Source: a virus
DNA: 64,000 nt
IMG/VR virus record: IMGVR_UViG_3300008629_000003
Span: 1 to 64,000 of that record
Direction: 5' to 3' (one strand)
Shown here: positions 23,071-32,432 of the stretch, in pieces
How positions within the stretch are numbered: position 1 is the stretch's first letter
Layout of the letters: the number at the start of each line of letters is the position of its first letter
Made by a program: the position numbers and the translations under genes
Notes under the pieces: model-generated
Database searches by the model: none
Told to the model about the DNA's origin: nothing
What the model saw: only the letters and a program-made list of their open reading frames with translations

Positions 23071-24012
23071 TCAATGCCCCGCGATGACTTTGGAGAGGTA
23101 GATGTTGGCGGCGGTTGGGAGGGTTAGTTTTGTCGCCATTGCCGTCGCAAGAGGAGCGACCCCGGAGGGTGCCGTAGCAACGCCCACGGCCAGCTCTGAA
23201 AGAACCGCGGCAAGGTCAGAGAAAAACTGCCCCGACAAGATGTACGGATCGCCCGGTGCTGCGTTCCCGTTGCCAAGCTGCACCTCAGACCCGAACACCT
23301 GAGCTTTGGCTGCCATCGTTGTCGCCTTGCCATCCGACAATCGAAACATTTCCGCCCCCCCTTGGCGAATCATCGTGATGCCCGAGGCTTTGTCGGCCTG
23401 CATCGTAAACCAATCACCCCCCGAGGTATTGATCGCGACGTCCGTTTTGCCAACGACAAGTCTCGATCCCGAGCTTGTGGAAATCGAAAGCTCGTCCCGG
23501 TCAGCGTCCAGACTGACGTAGAACCGCGCGGCCGTGTCCATGTCGCGACCGATGGACAAACGAAACGTCCCACGGTCATCATAGGCAGCCTCCCACTCGA
23601 TCACGGCTTGCTGTTCACCGGCTGCATTCAACGGTCTCAGACGTCCTGCTAAGCGATTGGGTGATGATCCTGCGCTGTCGTTGCGCGGCTTCAAGAAATC
23701 CGTAGAGCTCAACGAGCGCACGCCCCCGCGTACGATTGGGAGCTTCGGATTCCCGTGGAGAAAATCGATCAAGACGTGATCGCCTTTGACGATTTCCTTG
23801 CCAATGTCGTCGTACACCGCGGGACGCGGGAGCTTTTGGATCCCCTCGTCGTTGAAGCCCCACGACCCCTGACAGATTTGTACCCACTCGATCGGCCACG
23901 TCTCCCCAGAAAAATCCGTCAACACAACCACGTCGCCGACCTGTACGAATCGGCCGGCGCGCGTCGCCGTACTTCGGCCGTGTGGTGCAGCGCTGATCGG
24001 GATTGAGCTCAT
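23071..24012 (-). CDS. Baseplate spike protein, gpV/gp5-like (313 aa)
   Basis: ATG 24012 overlaps the hub stop (ATGA). The N-terminal third has the OB-fold features of gpV/gp5 spikes (FVQVGDVVVLTDFSGE; KGDHVLIDFLHGNPKLPIVR). The middle is a repetitive strand-rich stalk (FYVSLDADRDELSISTSS; DVAINTSGGDWFTMQADK), and the end is Ala-rich (SELAVGVATAPSGVAPLA). It would puncture the outer envelope at the tip of the tail tube. No lysozyme domain is present. Confidence 0.88.
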   Translation of the reverse strand: MSSIPISAAPHGRSTATRAGRFVQVGDVVVLTDFSGETWPIEWVQICQGSWGFNDEGIQKLPRPAVYDDIGKEIVKGDHVLIDFLHGNPKLPIVRGGVRSLSSTDFLKPRNDSAGSSPNRLAGRLRPLNAAGEQQAVIEWEAAYDDRGTFRLSIGRDMDTAARFYVSLDADRDELSISTSSGSRLVVGKTDVAINTSGGDWFTMQADKASGITMIRQGGAEMFRLSDGKATTMAAKAQVFGSEVQLGNGNAAPGDPYILSGQFFSDLAAVLSELAVGVATAPSGVAPLATAMATKLTLPTAANIYLSKVIAGH

Positions 24013-25532
24013 GGGTCCACAAACGTGTAGTTTTGAGGGTTCAAGGTTGGCGCTGTCGCTTTGATCTCTGCTTTCAAGGTTTCTACCATGCTGTCGTTGT
24101 GGCCGCGCTCAAGGCGTAGGGTGGTGAGATAGTGTTGCCCGTAGCTCCAACGGTGCGTGACCCCGGTGCAGTAGAACCTAACGCCATCGGCGCGCTCCCC
24201 GCGGGAAGGGGTGGCCCATGGAAGCAAGACCGGATCCCCGACGCGGTAATGGTCGGCACCAACGACGGTCATCGAGCCGCTTTCGAAAAATGGATTTAAT
24301 CGGTACCAGTTAAAAAGCCGATTCCGAAACTCGCGAACCTCGCCGCCTACGTCGTCGGCCGATACTCCGTCAACTTTGGACGCAACATCCCCACCAATAA
24401 GGGTCAGACCGCTCTGGTACGAACGCATTCCGAACTTTCCCGCGGCCCAGAGGTCAAGCAACGGAAAAAAGATCCCCTCCTCCAACATGGCCTCATTTCC
24501 GACGAGCGCGTGCTGACTTGTGGTCAGGTAGTAGGACAACGCCTCAGAATCGCCATAGCCTAGATCGTCGCTCACAACATGGCGCTCCTCGATCACGTGG
24601 TTTTTGTCTGGGTGCGTGACAAATGTGGTCAAGCCATCCCATCCCGCAGACTGTTCAACTACCGGGGCAAAGTCGAGCGCGGGTTCATCAAAAGGCTTGG
24701 GCCTGAGAATTAGGTGAATCTCAGGAATTGGATCATCATCTCTAGGCTTCGTGTCGATCCGTACTTCGTAAAAATCGGAATCGACGATCGAATTGAGAAA
24801 CCCCCATATGGTACCCTGGAAGTTTCGCGGCGTTTCCGAATAGATGCGCTGGTCACCCCACCCACCAACGACGTTCACGGTCGAAATGATCTCTCGCACC
24901 TCGCCGGTTTGACCCGCAAATGGCCCCTTTAGCAACGGAAAGCGCATCGATGGGCAAGCATCCAAGATCCAGTCAGCCACATCTTTCAGCGTCGCGCCCG
25001 AGAACAGGTTGGAGGCTTGCTCGCCGACGCCTGTTGCCGGCCCCCATGTGCCGGGAAGGTTCATCAAGAGAGGATGACCCGGCCCGAACGCTTCCTCCAC
25101 GTCCGAGCGAAACACCCGCTCCCCGTTGACGGTCAAAAACGCTTTGACGATGTGATCATTCACCAGGATTTTACCCATATCCATGCCGCTTAGCTTGATC
25201 GTTTTTCTGATTCGTTGACCGATACGGGACCGAGACCGAGACACGCGCGAAACAAATCCAAAGGTGATCCCTCCAGGTACATCGAAACCAATAGAGATCG
25301 GCGTGTTGGGGCCTATGGCTTGATAGATCGACTCGTACCGATTGAGGTTAGCGGCTTGCTTGTGATCGGGCGTGTCGCGCGGCAGCAACACAACCGACCA
25401 AGAGCCGGCCCCGCCCTGGATCCCCTTATCCGCTGTGAACGACACACATTCAGCACTTAAATCGTACACATCGGAACGATCGTCCGTCACCCAAACGAAA
25501 ACCCGCGGCGTCGCGTTTCGAACCGTGGTCAC
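24009..25532 (-). CDS. Baseplate hub protein, gp27/gpD-like (507 aa)
   Basis: The start is GTG 25532, overlapping the tape-measure stop. The N-terminus RVFVWVTDDRSDVYDLSAEC and the beta-rich first 130 residues (GITFGFVSRVSRSRSRIG), the helical insert, and the C-terminal MTVVGADHYRVGDPVLLPW segment match tail hub proteins of the gp27/Mu gp44/lambdoid gpD type. It sits between tape measure and spike, the expected position. It contains several W/Y-rich loops but no enzymatic motif. Confidence 0.86.
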   Translation of the reverse strand: MTTVRNATPRVFVWVTDDRSDVYDLSAECVSFTADKGIQGGAGSWSVVLLPRDTPDHKQAANLNRYESIYQAIGPNTPISIGFDVPGGITFGFVSRVSRSRSRIGQRIRKTIKLSGMDMGKILVNDHIVKAFLTVNGERVFRSDVEEAFGPGHPLLMNLPGTWGPATGVGEQASNLFSGATLKDVADWILDACPSMRFPLLKGPFAGQTGEVREIISTVNVVGGWGDQRIYSETPRNFQGTIWGFLNSIVDSDFYEVRIDTKPRDDDPIPEIHLILRPKPFDEPALDFAPVVEQSAGWDGLTTFVTHPDKNHVIEERHVVSDDLGYGDSEALSYYLTTSQHALVGNEAMLEEGIFFPLLDLWAAGKFGMRSYQSGLTLIGGDVASKVDGVSADDVGGEVREFRNRLFNWYRLNPFFESGSMTVVGADHYRVGDPVLLPWATPSRGERADGVRFYCTGVTHRWSYGQHYLTTLRLERGHNDSMVETLKAEIKATAPTLNPQNYTFVDP

Positions 25533-27298
25533 AGTCCCGTCCCCCCGCCATACCTCTGAATAATCAAATCTCTTTTGGCTTCCTTTGCTTGTTCATTAGC
25601 CTCCCACCGAGCCCTCTCTGCCGGGGTGGCCGTGCCCATATGCACTTTCCCAGATAGACCGTCACCCAATACGGTGTCCATGGCGTTCTGTATGCCCCCG
25701 ACGGTTTTAATGGCCCCCGACGCCTCCTTGAACGTCGCCGTCAGCTCGACCAGGCTTTCGGCTATGTCTTCTGTTGACTTCTGCCAATCGATATTTACCA
25801 GCAACCCCATCCCTTCGGCTAGGTTTTGGAAGCTTTTCTGTAAACCGCTCATAACCGTGGAAACGGTTCGGCCGACGCCCATCATCATTTCCTCAGACGT
25901 CAACCCGTAGCCTTCGCCCCTGCTCACGGTAGCCGCCCCGGTAGCAACGAAGCCGCCGCGTTTGTACGCGCTCTGCTCCCCGCGGTTTTTCCGCGCTTGC
26001 AAAGCCGCCGCCGCGCTACGGTCGCCACCCGCGCCGACCTCCGCTTTGTATGCCGCCAGCCCTTCGGCCGAGCCAAGGTTCTGGACCAGCGCCTCCAACT
26101 CATGGGCTTTTAGCTGCCCCCCGCTTACGGACTCCAGGCCCATAAACATCTGAGTGTTTGAATACCCGGCCGCTTGAAACTCTCCGAACAGATCGCCGAT
26201 GTTGTCGGGGTTGTAGATCCCCTCCTCCAGGCGTTTGCGCATGTCGATGTACGACGGCCCGCCCTTGCGGCCAAAACCCATCACCCGCATCATATACGAT
26301 TTCATCGGGCCACCCCCCGTCATCGTTCCCTGAAGCCGGTGCAAGAACCCCGTCGCCGCTTGCCCGCGGCCCCGTTCATCATCCGACCCGTTCAACGTGC
26401 CGAAAACAAGGCCCGGCAGCGCTTGAGCTACCCGGAGCCCTTGACGGTCAACGTGGCCAGTCGACGCGAACATATCGCTCACTAGCCCCGTCCGTTGCTC
26501 CATGAATTCGCCGTGGCGCCCTTCGCTCATCCCTAGCCGCGCCGCAAGGCCGGACATTTCCTCCATGTAAGCCGTCCGCGCCGGGGCTCTGCGTAGAGCT
26601 CCAATCAGCTTGCGGGCCGTCCCCATGCTTCGCATCGTGGTGGACGGGTCAATGCCAAACGTCCGTCCGTACCCAAGGAATTCCTGAGCCTCACCTCGCC
26701 CCACGGTGTTGGTCTGACCGCCTAAAATCTCCATAAATTGCCCGGTTTGCGCGATGGTATAGCCAAGCGCACTCCCATAATTGGTCACGGACCCCGCGGC
26801 CGATGCAAACCTCGCGTCGAGTTGCGCGATTATTTTGCTGAGCTCCATGTACTTGTGGCCCGACTGAAGCAAAAAACCGGTAATCGACGAACCAAGCCCC
26901 ACACCAAGCGCCGTCGAGGCCGCGCGGCTTACGAAGGATCCCCCCATCCGGTTGGCTTGACCAAAGGCCGCCCCAATTTGAGACCGGTCCCGCTCTTTTG
27001 TATGAGCCTTGGCTCGGTCCGCGTTCGCTTGGACAACACCCGCCGCCCTGTTCTCTTCGTTTCGCCCTCGATCAGCGTCTAGCCGTTGCTGATAGCGCAG
27101 ATGCGCCCCGAGCCCGGGCGAGCTTGTGGTCTGGGCGGCGTGGTGTGTTTTCGCGTCCCGCCCGAACGTATCGGGCGACCAGACGACGACATCTTGAAAC
27201 TCACGTACGGCGGCCGTGGCGTCCCTCACCTTTCGCGAGTAATCGACAATGGCTTGCACGTCGGCCTGCGCGCGGACTCGGATTGTTTGTTCGCTCAT
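25529..27298 (-). CDS. Tail tape measure protein (589 aa)
   Basis: ATG 27298 overlaps the stop of the frameshift extension (ATGA). The protein is helical, begins MSEQTIRVRAQADVQAIVDY and has a Gly/Ser-rich hydrophobic segment at about 130-160 (AASTALGVGLGSSITGFLLQ) that may cross the host membrane during ejection. The C-terminal 100 residues hold a coiled-coil-like stretch. At about 0.15 nm per residue its length would give a short tail of roughly 90 nm. Position after the assembly chaperones confirms the call. Confidence 0.88.
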   Translation of the reverse strand: MSEQTIRVRAQADVQAIVDYSRKVRDATAAVREFQDVVVWSPDTFGRDAKTHHAAQTTSSPGLGAHLRYQQRLDADRGRNEENRAAGVVQANADRAKAHTKERDRSQIGAAFGQANRMGGSFVSRAASTALGVGLGSSITGFLLQSGHKYMELSKIIAQLDARFASAAGSVTNYGSALGYTIAQTGQFMEILGGQTNTVGRGEAQEFLGYGRTFGIDPSTTMRSMGTARKLIGALRRAPARTAYMEEMSGLAARLGMSEGRHGEFMEQRTGLVSDMFASTGHVDRQGLRVAQALPGLVFGTLNGSDDERGRGQAATGFLHRLQGTMTGGGPMKSYMMRVMGFGRKGGPSYIDMRKRLEEGIYNPDNIGDLFGEFQAAGYSNTQMFMGLESVSGGQLKAHELEALVQNLGSAEGLAAYKAEVGAGGDRSAAAALQARKNRGEQSAYKRGGFVATGAATVSRGEGYGLTSEEMMMGVGRTVSTVMSGLQKSFQNLAEGMGLLVNIDWQKSTEDIAESLVELTATFKEASGAIKTVGGIQNAMDTVLGDGLSGKVHMGTATPAERARWEANEQAKEAKRDLIIQRYGGGTGL

Positions 27299-28193
27299 TT
27301 GTCGGCCTGTGATTTAGGAGAAATCGATCCCATTCGTAGAGTCATGGGCGCGCTTCGCTCCTGCTTTTTCTTGTGGATGTACTTGAGGCGTTTCTGTACG
27401 TCTGCACTGTTCAAGAAATCCAGATTCCGCGTCGTCATCTTCTCACCCAGGGACGGATCCGCTTGGACATCGCTGGCAAACACCGCGGTCGGGTTTGATC
27501 GTTCGTGCAGTCGTCGCTCTTGGTATGCCGACATGAGGAGGTCTCTTAGAATTTCGGGGTCTGTAGCGCTGAGGTATCGTTCGTCCCGAACTGAATAGCC
27601 ATAGCGCTGGCGCCATACCTCTCGAAAGTTGCTTGATTCGTGCCACGCCTGAACGATGACAGGGTGATCACTGTGTCGCGGGATTTGCGCAACGCCCTCC
27701 ACATTCAAGACGTGGAGGGCCGCTCGTTTCCCGGCACTTCGGCCTCGCTTGCCCCATCCATAGCGGCCTGAAATGCGGCGGTGATCGTTCGGTATGTATC
27801 GTTGGATACCACGCGGTCGGCGATAGACCGCCAACCTTCTGGTCCCGACACAAAAAGAACGGTCCAGCGCGCCTGGAACTCTAGGGAACGGTTCAAGTCG
27901 TGGAGCTCGGACCAACACGCGCGAAGATCGGCGGGAAGATCGAGCCATGCCGCGTCTAGCGTGGACGCATACACCTCGTTTTCCACCTCGGGGACGAGGC
28001 TGTAAATCATCGCCGTGATCTGATCGATTTCTGTGCGAAGATCGGCGTATGCTTTGACCCCGCCCGCTAACTCGTGGAGCTTGCGTTGGAGCTGTAGCCG
28101 TTCGCGGATTGTGGGTTCCACGTGGAACACAAACACGGCCTCCGCATCGGTTTCTAACTCCACGCGGACGTCTATTGTTTTTCGCTGGTCCAT
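27295..28193 (-). CDS. Tail assembly chaperone G-T fusion made by -1 frameshift (299 aa)
   Basis: Ribosomes that slip back one base at GGGAAAC (27732-27726) read 156 codons of the upstream frame and then 143 residues of the second frame (RAALHVLNVEGVAQIPRH onward) to the stop at 27,295. The extension is helical and basic at its end (KRLKYIHKKKQERSAP). In lambda the equivalent gpG and gpGT bind the tape measure during tail assembly. No good independent start exists for the extension, and its stop overlaps the tape-measure start. Confidence 0.87.
27694..27732 (-). other. Programmed -1 ribosomal frameshift site
   Basis: Slippery heptamer G GGA AAC (27732-27726), a five-base spacer GAGCG, then a perfect 9-bp hairpin: GCCCTCCAC (27720-27712), nine-base loop, GTGGAGGGC (27702-27694). 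The zero-frame stop TGA lies in the loop. Heptamer, spacer and stimulatory stem together match the tail-chaperone shift sites of lambda-like phages. Confidence 0.93.
27705..28193 (-). CDS. Tail assembly chaperone, zero-frame product (162 aa)
   Basis: ATG 28193 has GGAGAGA upstream. It begins MDQRKTIDVRVELETDAEAV, with a strand-rich N-terminus and helices (IRERLQLQRKLHELAGG). It lies between tube and tape measure, where gpG-type chaperones are found. It is the normal product; a fraction of ribosomes shift at 27,732 to give the longer fusion. The protein is not expected in the finished virion. Confidence 0.88.
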   Translation of the reverse strand: MDQRKTIDVRVELETDAEAVFVFHVEPTIRERLQLQRKLHELAGGVKAYADLRTEIDQITAMIYSLVPEVENEVYASTLDAAWLDLPADLRACWSELHDLNRSLEFQARWTVLFVSGPEGWRSIADRVVSNDTYRTITAAFQAAMDGASEAEVPGNERPSTS

Positions 28194-28228
28194 ATTCTCT
28201 CCGGTTGGTTACTGCCGGAGACATAGTA

Positions 28229-28708
28229 TCAGACGCCGCCGAGCTCGGCCCATTGCTTCCCGTTGTAGCGGGTGCCATAGACAAAGCCGAGATCAATGGT
28301 CTTGTTCCCTCGTGCTCCCTGGCTCTGCGCGTGTCGATTGATCTTACACCCGGTGTAAGCATTCAAAATCGTACCCGCTCCAGGCCGATGCTCGGCTACG
28401 CGCTCCAAAATCGTGTATTCTTTTCCGAGAAAGGTGTCCGCCGATGGTAGGGAATCGTTCCACGCTGGGGTGAAAAACGCCGGCACGTTGCACCCGCCGT
28501 CGTGGCGGCCTTGCACGTGCTCATTCACTTTGTGGTCGCCGGCCTCTTCGACCGGGTTGGTTTCGAAGTTGTCGGTCATGTTTATGCCGGTTGTCGCTCC
28601 GATAACCACATCCGACGGATCGTCCGCATTGAGAATAATTACCTCTACAGCCGCCCCCGCCACCTTGCTGACGTAGGCGTCTTGGCCTTGGAAAGTTGCG
28701 TAAGACAT
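28229..28708 (-). CDS. Tail tube protein (159 aa)
   Basis: ATG 28708 has GGAGAATAGAC upstream. It follows the sheath gene directly, and its size is typical. It begins MSYATFQGQDAYVSKVAGAA, with strand-rich alternation (VEVIILNADDPSDVVIGA) and a C-terminal GNKTIDLGFVYGTRYNG. It polymerises into the inner tube of the contractile tail. The assignment rests on position, length and beta content rather than on a diagnostic motif. Confidence 0.85.
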   Translation of the reverse strand: MSYATFQGQDAYVSKVAGAAVEVIILNADDPSDVVIGATTGINMTDNFETNPVEEAGDHKVNEHVQGRHDGGCNVPAFFTPAWNDSLPSADTFLGKEYTILERVAEHRPGAGTILNAYTGCKINRHAQSQGARGNKTIDLGFVYGTRYNGKQWAELGGV

Positions 28709-28711
28709 TGT

Positions 28712-30493
28712 CTATTCTCCGATATTCACATAGGTGGTCACGGTTATGAAATCCGTGGTTGTGGGCAACTTGACACCCCACACGACGTTGTACCCGTTGC
28801 CGCTTGCGTCAAGCGTGATCGAGCTGATGCTGAAATCTTCAATCAGGCCACGCTTATCCTTCAAGAATAGGGCGCGCTTTATGATGACTGCCGAGATCGT
28901 GGACGGGTCGACCTTGTCTGCTCCGAGCTGGGAACCGTCCAGATCCTCCTTCAGCACACGATCGACAAAATCGGCCTGATCTCGCTGCATGATCAAACAA
29001 GTATCGGCGGTGTCCACATTCCAACTCTGGGTATTTGCTTGTAGCGTGTTCAAGCCCTGGCTCACGACAAAGCGATAGGGCCGACTTCCCGAAAGCCTGT
29101 AGACACCGACGCCAGCCTTGTGAAGGGTGGTCAGGTTGCCGCTTACGCGCTCGTCCCATTTGATTTCGAGCGTAGAGTAGGAGAGCGCGTCGTTGGTCAG
29201 GTTGTGCGCGATGCCCCCGGCAATACGCATCCCGAACACCGCGGGCGCCAACGACTTGTAAGCATCCAGGTAATCCATACCACCGGCCCAAAGGTCGATG
29301 TCTTGGTTGTCGAGCGCCGTTGCGCGCACCTTCGGATTGGTACTTCCGGCGCCGGCCAAATTGGTGTCGCCCCAATCACAGCCCGTCGTGATGCTGACAG
29401 GATAGCCCGCCGCGCGCTTGGTGATCGCCCAATCGCGCCAAGCTGCGTGAACGGTCGTCAGGCTTTCCACCAAAAGAAACGCACGGGGTACGATTTGCTC
29501 ACGAAGCAAAAACGCGTCCCACTCTTTCGAGTCCAGATCAGAAATAAAATCGTTGTGTTCGGTAAGCGTGCCAGCGGGCGATGCGCCGGGGACAACGGTG
29601 CCCCACGCGCTAACCTCTTTCATAGGCTTTTCAGCCTGAGTCAAGAGCGCCGCGTTGCTGAATGTTGCGGCCTTGGAGGCGCCGATGTGCTTCGATGTGT
29701 CATTGAGCCAATCGACCAAAGCCTGGCCATTTGCTAGGGTGCCGCTCGTCTCTTGTCGCGTGGTGTCGTACTCCACGATCATCCCGTAGCCGCTCGCCGC
29801 GGTTTCCGCGGCAGAAACCGCGGCGCTGGCGGTGGTGGTGATGTCCACCCAGAACACCTCTTGACCGTTGGCGTCAAACTCCGTCCCTTTGCCGTCCGTG
29901 GCTTTGACCAAATAGGCGACGTTGGCGCTGTTGTTATCTCCAAGCTCAATAGCTTGGCCGTCTTTGACCCAGGTGTTGTCACGCACATAGATACGCGTGT
30001 CGCCAACGCTCACGTCCTGGGCCAAGCGTGCAAAATGCTTCAGCGGGGTGACCACCACACCCGAACCGCTCACAGCAATTTTAATGTGCCCCCCGGGTGC
30101 GCCGAACTTCTTGGAGTAAATGTTCATTTCAACCACTGGGCCGGTGGAGTGAGCGGGGACCGAACACCGAACAAGCGCAGAACAGGACACGTAATAAGCA
30201 AACGGCAATCCGTGACGCTTCGCGTACTTGGCCGCGATCGCAATGTCGGACGCTGGGCCGTATTCATCGGCGACGGCACTGGCCGTCCCAAGCGCAACGA
30301 ACGGCGAAAATTCCGCCTCATCGCTATACTTCAAGTCGTTGGCGTTGTATGGCACCCCCCAATCCGCGTCACCGATGACCACGGGGACGTGGAATTCGGG
30401 CAAGGGTCCGGGGAGACTGCTGCGCACACGGATATCCGTGTAGACACCGGGTATATACTTCGTGGTCCCGTCGGGGGCGGTAACGGAAGGCAT
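28712..30493 (-). CDS. Contractile tail sheath protein (593 aa)
   Basis: ATG 30493 follows AAGGAGTAACAT. The start PDGTTKYIPGVYTDIRVRSS is the classic sheath N-terminus (PGVY). The protein has the expected size and ends with SSITLDASGNGYNVVWGVKL and a C-terminal strand (DFITVTTYVNIGE), as in sheaths where the terminal arms link neighbouring subunits. Internal regions include LVDWLNDTSKHIGASKAA and IAGGIAHNLTNDALSYST. It identifies the phage as a myovirus. Confidence 0.93.
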   Translation of the reverse strand: MPSVTAPDGTTKYIPGVYTDIRVRSSLPGPLPEFHVPVVIGDADWGVPYNANDLKYSDEAEFSPFVALGTASAVADEYGPASDIAIAAKYAKRHGLPFAYYVSCSALVRCSVPAHSTGPVVEMNIYSKKFGAPGGHIKIAVSGSGVVVTPLKHFARLAQDVSVGDTRIYVRDNTWVKDGQAIELGDNNSANVAYLVKATDGKGTEFDANGQEVFWVDITTTASAAVSAAETAASGYGMIVEYDTTRQETSGTLANGQALVDWLNDTSKHIGASKAATFSNAALLTQAEKPMKEVSAWGTVVPGASPAGTLTEHNDFISDLDSKEWDAFLLREQIVPRAFLLVESLTTVHAAWRDWAITKRAAGYPVSITTGCDWGDTNLAGAGSTNPKVRATALDNQDIDLWAGGMDYLDAYKSLAPAVFGMRIAGGIAHNLTNDALSYSTLEIKWDERVSGNLTTLHKAGVGVYRLSGSRPYRFVVSQGLNTLQANTQSWNVDTADTCLIMQRDQADFVDRVLKEDLDGSQLGADKVDPSTISAVIIKRALFLKDKRGLIEDFSISSITLDASGNGYNVVWGVKLPTTTDFITVTTYVNIGE

Positions 30494-30496
30494 ATG

Positions 30497-30766
30497 TTAC
30501 TCCTTGATCTTCTTAGTCGGCTTGGATTTTTTTGGAAGCACTAGCGCCACCGGGTTGTCGCTGTCGCGCGCTGCTTTCCATTGCTTGCGATTCCACGCCC
30601 TGATCCGGTCTATGACCTTGGGCCAGTCTTTGGCGCTGAACTGGACCGCCTGGGGCGCACAGCAATCGAACAACAGATCAACACAACGCGCGTCGCCTGT
30701 TCTTTGTTTTGCTTCGGTCGCATCCGTGGCGGGTGGCATTTGGGCGATGTATTCCAAAAAGGTCAT
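30497..30766 (-). CDS. Hypothetical protein between connector and sheath (89 aa)
   Basis: ATG 30766 has AGGATCCC upstream. It has a helical N-terminus (MTFLEYIAQMPPATDATE), a Cys pair (RCVDLLFDCCAPQ), a WNRKQWKAARD segment and a lysine-rich tail (PKKSKPTKKIKE). No family is recognised. Conserved spacing with its neighbours suggests a virion or tail-assembly role. Confidence 0.78.
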   Translation of the reverse strand: MTFLEYIAQMPPATDATEAKQRTGDARCVDLLFDCCAPQAVQFSAKDWPKVIDRIRAWNRKQWKAARDSDNPVALVLPKKSKPTKKIKE

Positions 30767-30773
30767 GGGATCC

Positions 30774-31460
30774 TCAGTTGCTATATGTCACGCTCTGCGA
30801 CATTTTGAAAGCTACCCGCTCTCTTTGGGACGTTTGGTGTTGGGTCCATTCCATGGACATGGACATTACCGGCACATAGGCAACATGTGGCGTCAAGTCA
30901 GAGGATACCTCAAACCCGCCGTCCGATAGGGTGATGTTGAGAACCCCGGCGCTCTGGAGGCGTCCCTTGTCACGCATTAGAACATTTCGGACAGCTTCAT
31001 GCAGTAACAGAGACCCCTCCGGGGCGATCGCCCATGATCCGATCTGAATTTGGGTCGTTTGGTCTGAGCCAATGATCGTGTGCTCGACATGTCGGAGCTT
31101 TTCGCCTGCTCCGAGCTTTTCGACGCGCCGGTGCATGACATCCCCCATGGTCGCCTGGCCCACATCTTCGCTACCCGAGGCAACCAAAACCGAGACCCAG
31201 GGCAATGACAACTCTGTCCGTGGATAGGTCACCCCAACGCGCACCGCGCCGGCGCTGCCATAGGAGACCAATCGCTTGAGGTGATCCTTCAAGTCTTGGG
31301 TCCATTGGTCTTGCGTCCCGTCTCGCAAGTCATCAAAGCGCTGGTAGAGCTCGGAGAGTCGAACGTCATCAGACGCGAGCTCTACCAGTCCCTTGATCAA
31401 CACCTCGCGCACCAACAGGCTCGGAACAATGCCCGCACCAGACCCGAGCGGCTTTGGCAT
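30774..31460 (-). CDS. Head-tail joining or tail terminator protein (228 aa)
   Basis: ATG 31460 abuts the preceding stop. The helical N-terminus (SLLVREVLIKGLVELASD) is followed by a strand-rich domain with SLPWVSVLVASGSEDVGQ and a GGFEVSSDLTPHVAYVPV end. The gene precedes the sheath, where tail terminators usually lie, and that is the main support. No direct motif was found. Confidence 0.72.
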   Translation of the reverse strand: MPKPLGSGAGIVPSLLVREVLIKGLVELASDDVRLSELYQRFDDLRDGTQDQWTQDLKDHLKRLVSYGSAGAVRVGVTYPRTELSLPWVSVLVASGSEDVGQATMGDVMHRRVEKLGAGEKLRHVEHTIIGSDQTTQIQIGSWAIAPEGSLLLHEAVRNVLMRDKGRLQSAGVLNITLSDGGFEVSSDLTPHVAYVPVMSMSMEWTQHQTSQRERVAFKMSQSVTYSN

Positions 31461-32432
31461 CTAGCCCCCCCCGATTACGGCATTTACACCGGCCATTATG
31501 TGAGCCTCTAGGCGGCCGTTGCGCATTGTCGCTTGCATGACGCGACGCGCGACGTACTTTCCTTGGCGCGCTGGGATGTTCCAGCCCTGAGAGTTTTCGG
31601 TCATTGTTCGAATGGTCATATAAGTGGTGTGCCTTCGCGTTCCCGTCTTAAACATGCCGTGAAATTTTGAAGCACTCCAGGCCGGGTTAACCATCGGGCC
31701 GTGTTTGTTTTTGCCCACTAGCCGCGCTGTACGCCTTTCATCGACCGACATGTTGTGGGCGCCTTGCCCGCCGCCCAGAGCGATCCCCGTTCGAACGTGG
31801 GATCGGTCCAGCGCTCGGCGGTGGGGGGTTTTCGGTCTCACATATCGATCGGCTTGAACATACTGGCGCTTGCCGGATGGCATCGTGCGATATACCGGCC
31901 CAACACCGAGGCGCTTGTGATGGGAAAGCTGCCGCTTGGCCGTCAAGTAAATGTCCCGGGGCATCATATTACGAAGAGCCGTCCGAGTTTGGCCGCCATC
32001 CCGCCGCGCCCCGGGCTCTTTAAATGCATAATGCCGAAACGGGACGTGCATGTATCGCACACCATCGGCAGATTTTTTAATTCTGCCGGTGGCCTTCCCC
32101 CAATTTACGACCGATGGTAAGTGGAACGCGGGGTGTCCATCTTCAACGATCGACGCATGTTTCGCCGTATTCGTAACCGAAAACACAACAGACCAGACGC
32201 TTCCGCTCATAGCCACCTGTTCGACTTCAAGCCGGCCCTCGGCTTGAATGCCGTTGATGTATCCCCCGCGGTCGCTGATCTGCATTGCGTGGGCGGCGGA
32301 AATCCACGTCCCTTGGATGTATTGTGCCGCGCGCAAAGCCCCGCGGTTAAATGCTCGTTTCATGGTGTCGAGATCGGGGGTCATATCGTCCCACGACGCC
32401 CCCTCGATTTGCAAGCTGAACTCCAAGGTCAT
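31461..32432 (-). CDS. HK97 gp10-like neck/tail-completion protein (323 aa)
   Basis: The start is ATG 32432, overlapping the preceding stop (ATGA); upstream ATGs lie in the previous gene. The segment SVTNTAKHASIVEDGHPAFH with its NxA-x2-A-x-VE-G pattern is typical of gp10-like/minor-tail Z proteins. The protein is long for the family and has a basic middle (YVQADRYVRPKTPHRRALDR). It would lie at the head-tail interface. Confidence 0.8.
   Translation of the reverse strand: MTLEFSLQIEGASWDDMTPDLDTMKRAFNRGALRAAQYIQGTWISAAHAMQISDRGGYINGIQAEGRLEVEQVAMSGSVWSVVFSVTNTAKHASIVEDGHPAFHLPSVVNWGKATGRIKKSADGVRYMHVPFRHYAFKEPGARRDGGQTRTALRNMMPRDIYLTAKRQLSHHKRLGVGPVYRTMPSGKRQYVQADRYVRPKTPHRRALDRSHVRTGIALGGGQGAHNMSVDERRTARLVGKNKHGPMVNPAWSASKFHGMFKTGTRRHTTYMTIRTMTENSQGWNIPARQGKYVARRVMQATMRNGRLEAHIMAGVNAVIGGG

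Noticed and set aside
22469-23101. Gly/Ser-rich plus-strand frame of 210 residues opposite the proline-rich gene
   Set aside because: It runs against the late block, overlaps three minus-strand genes and lacks a ribosome site. The minus frame fits the gap exactly.
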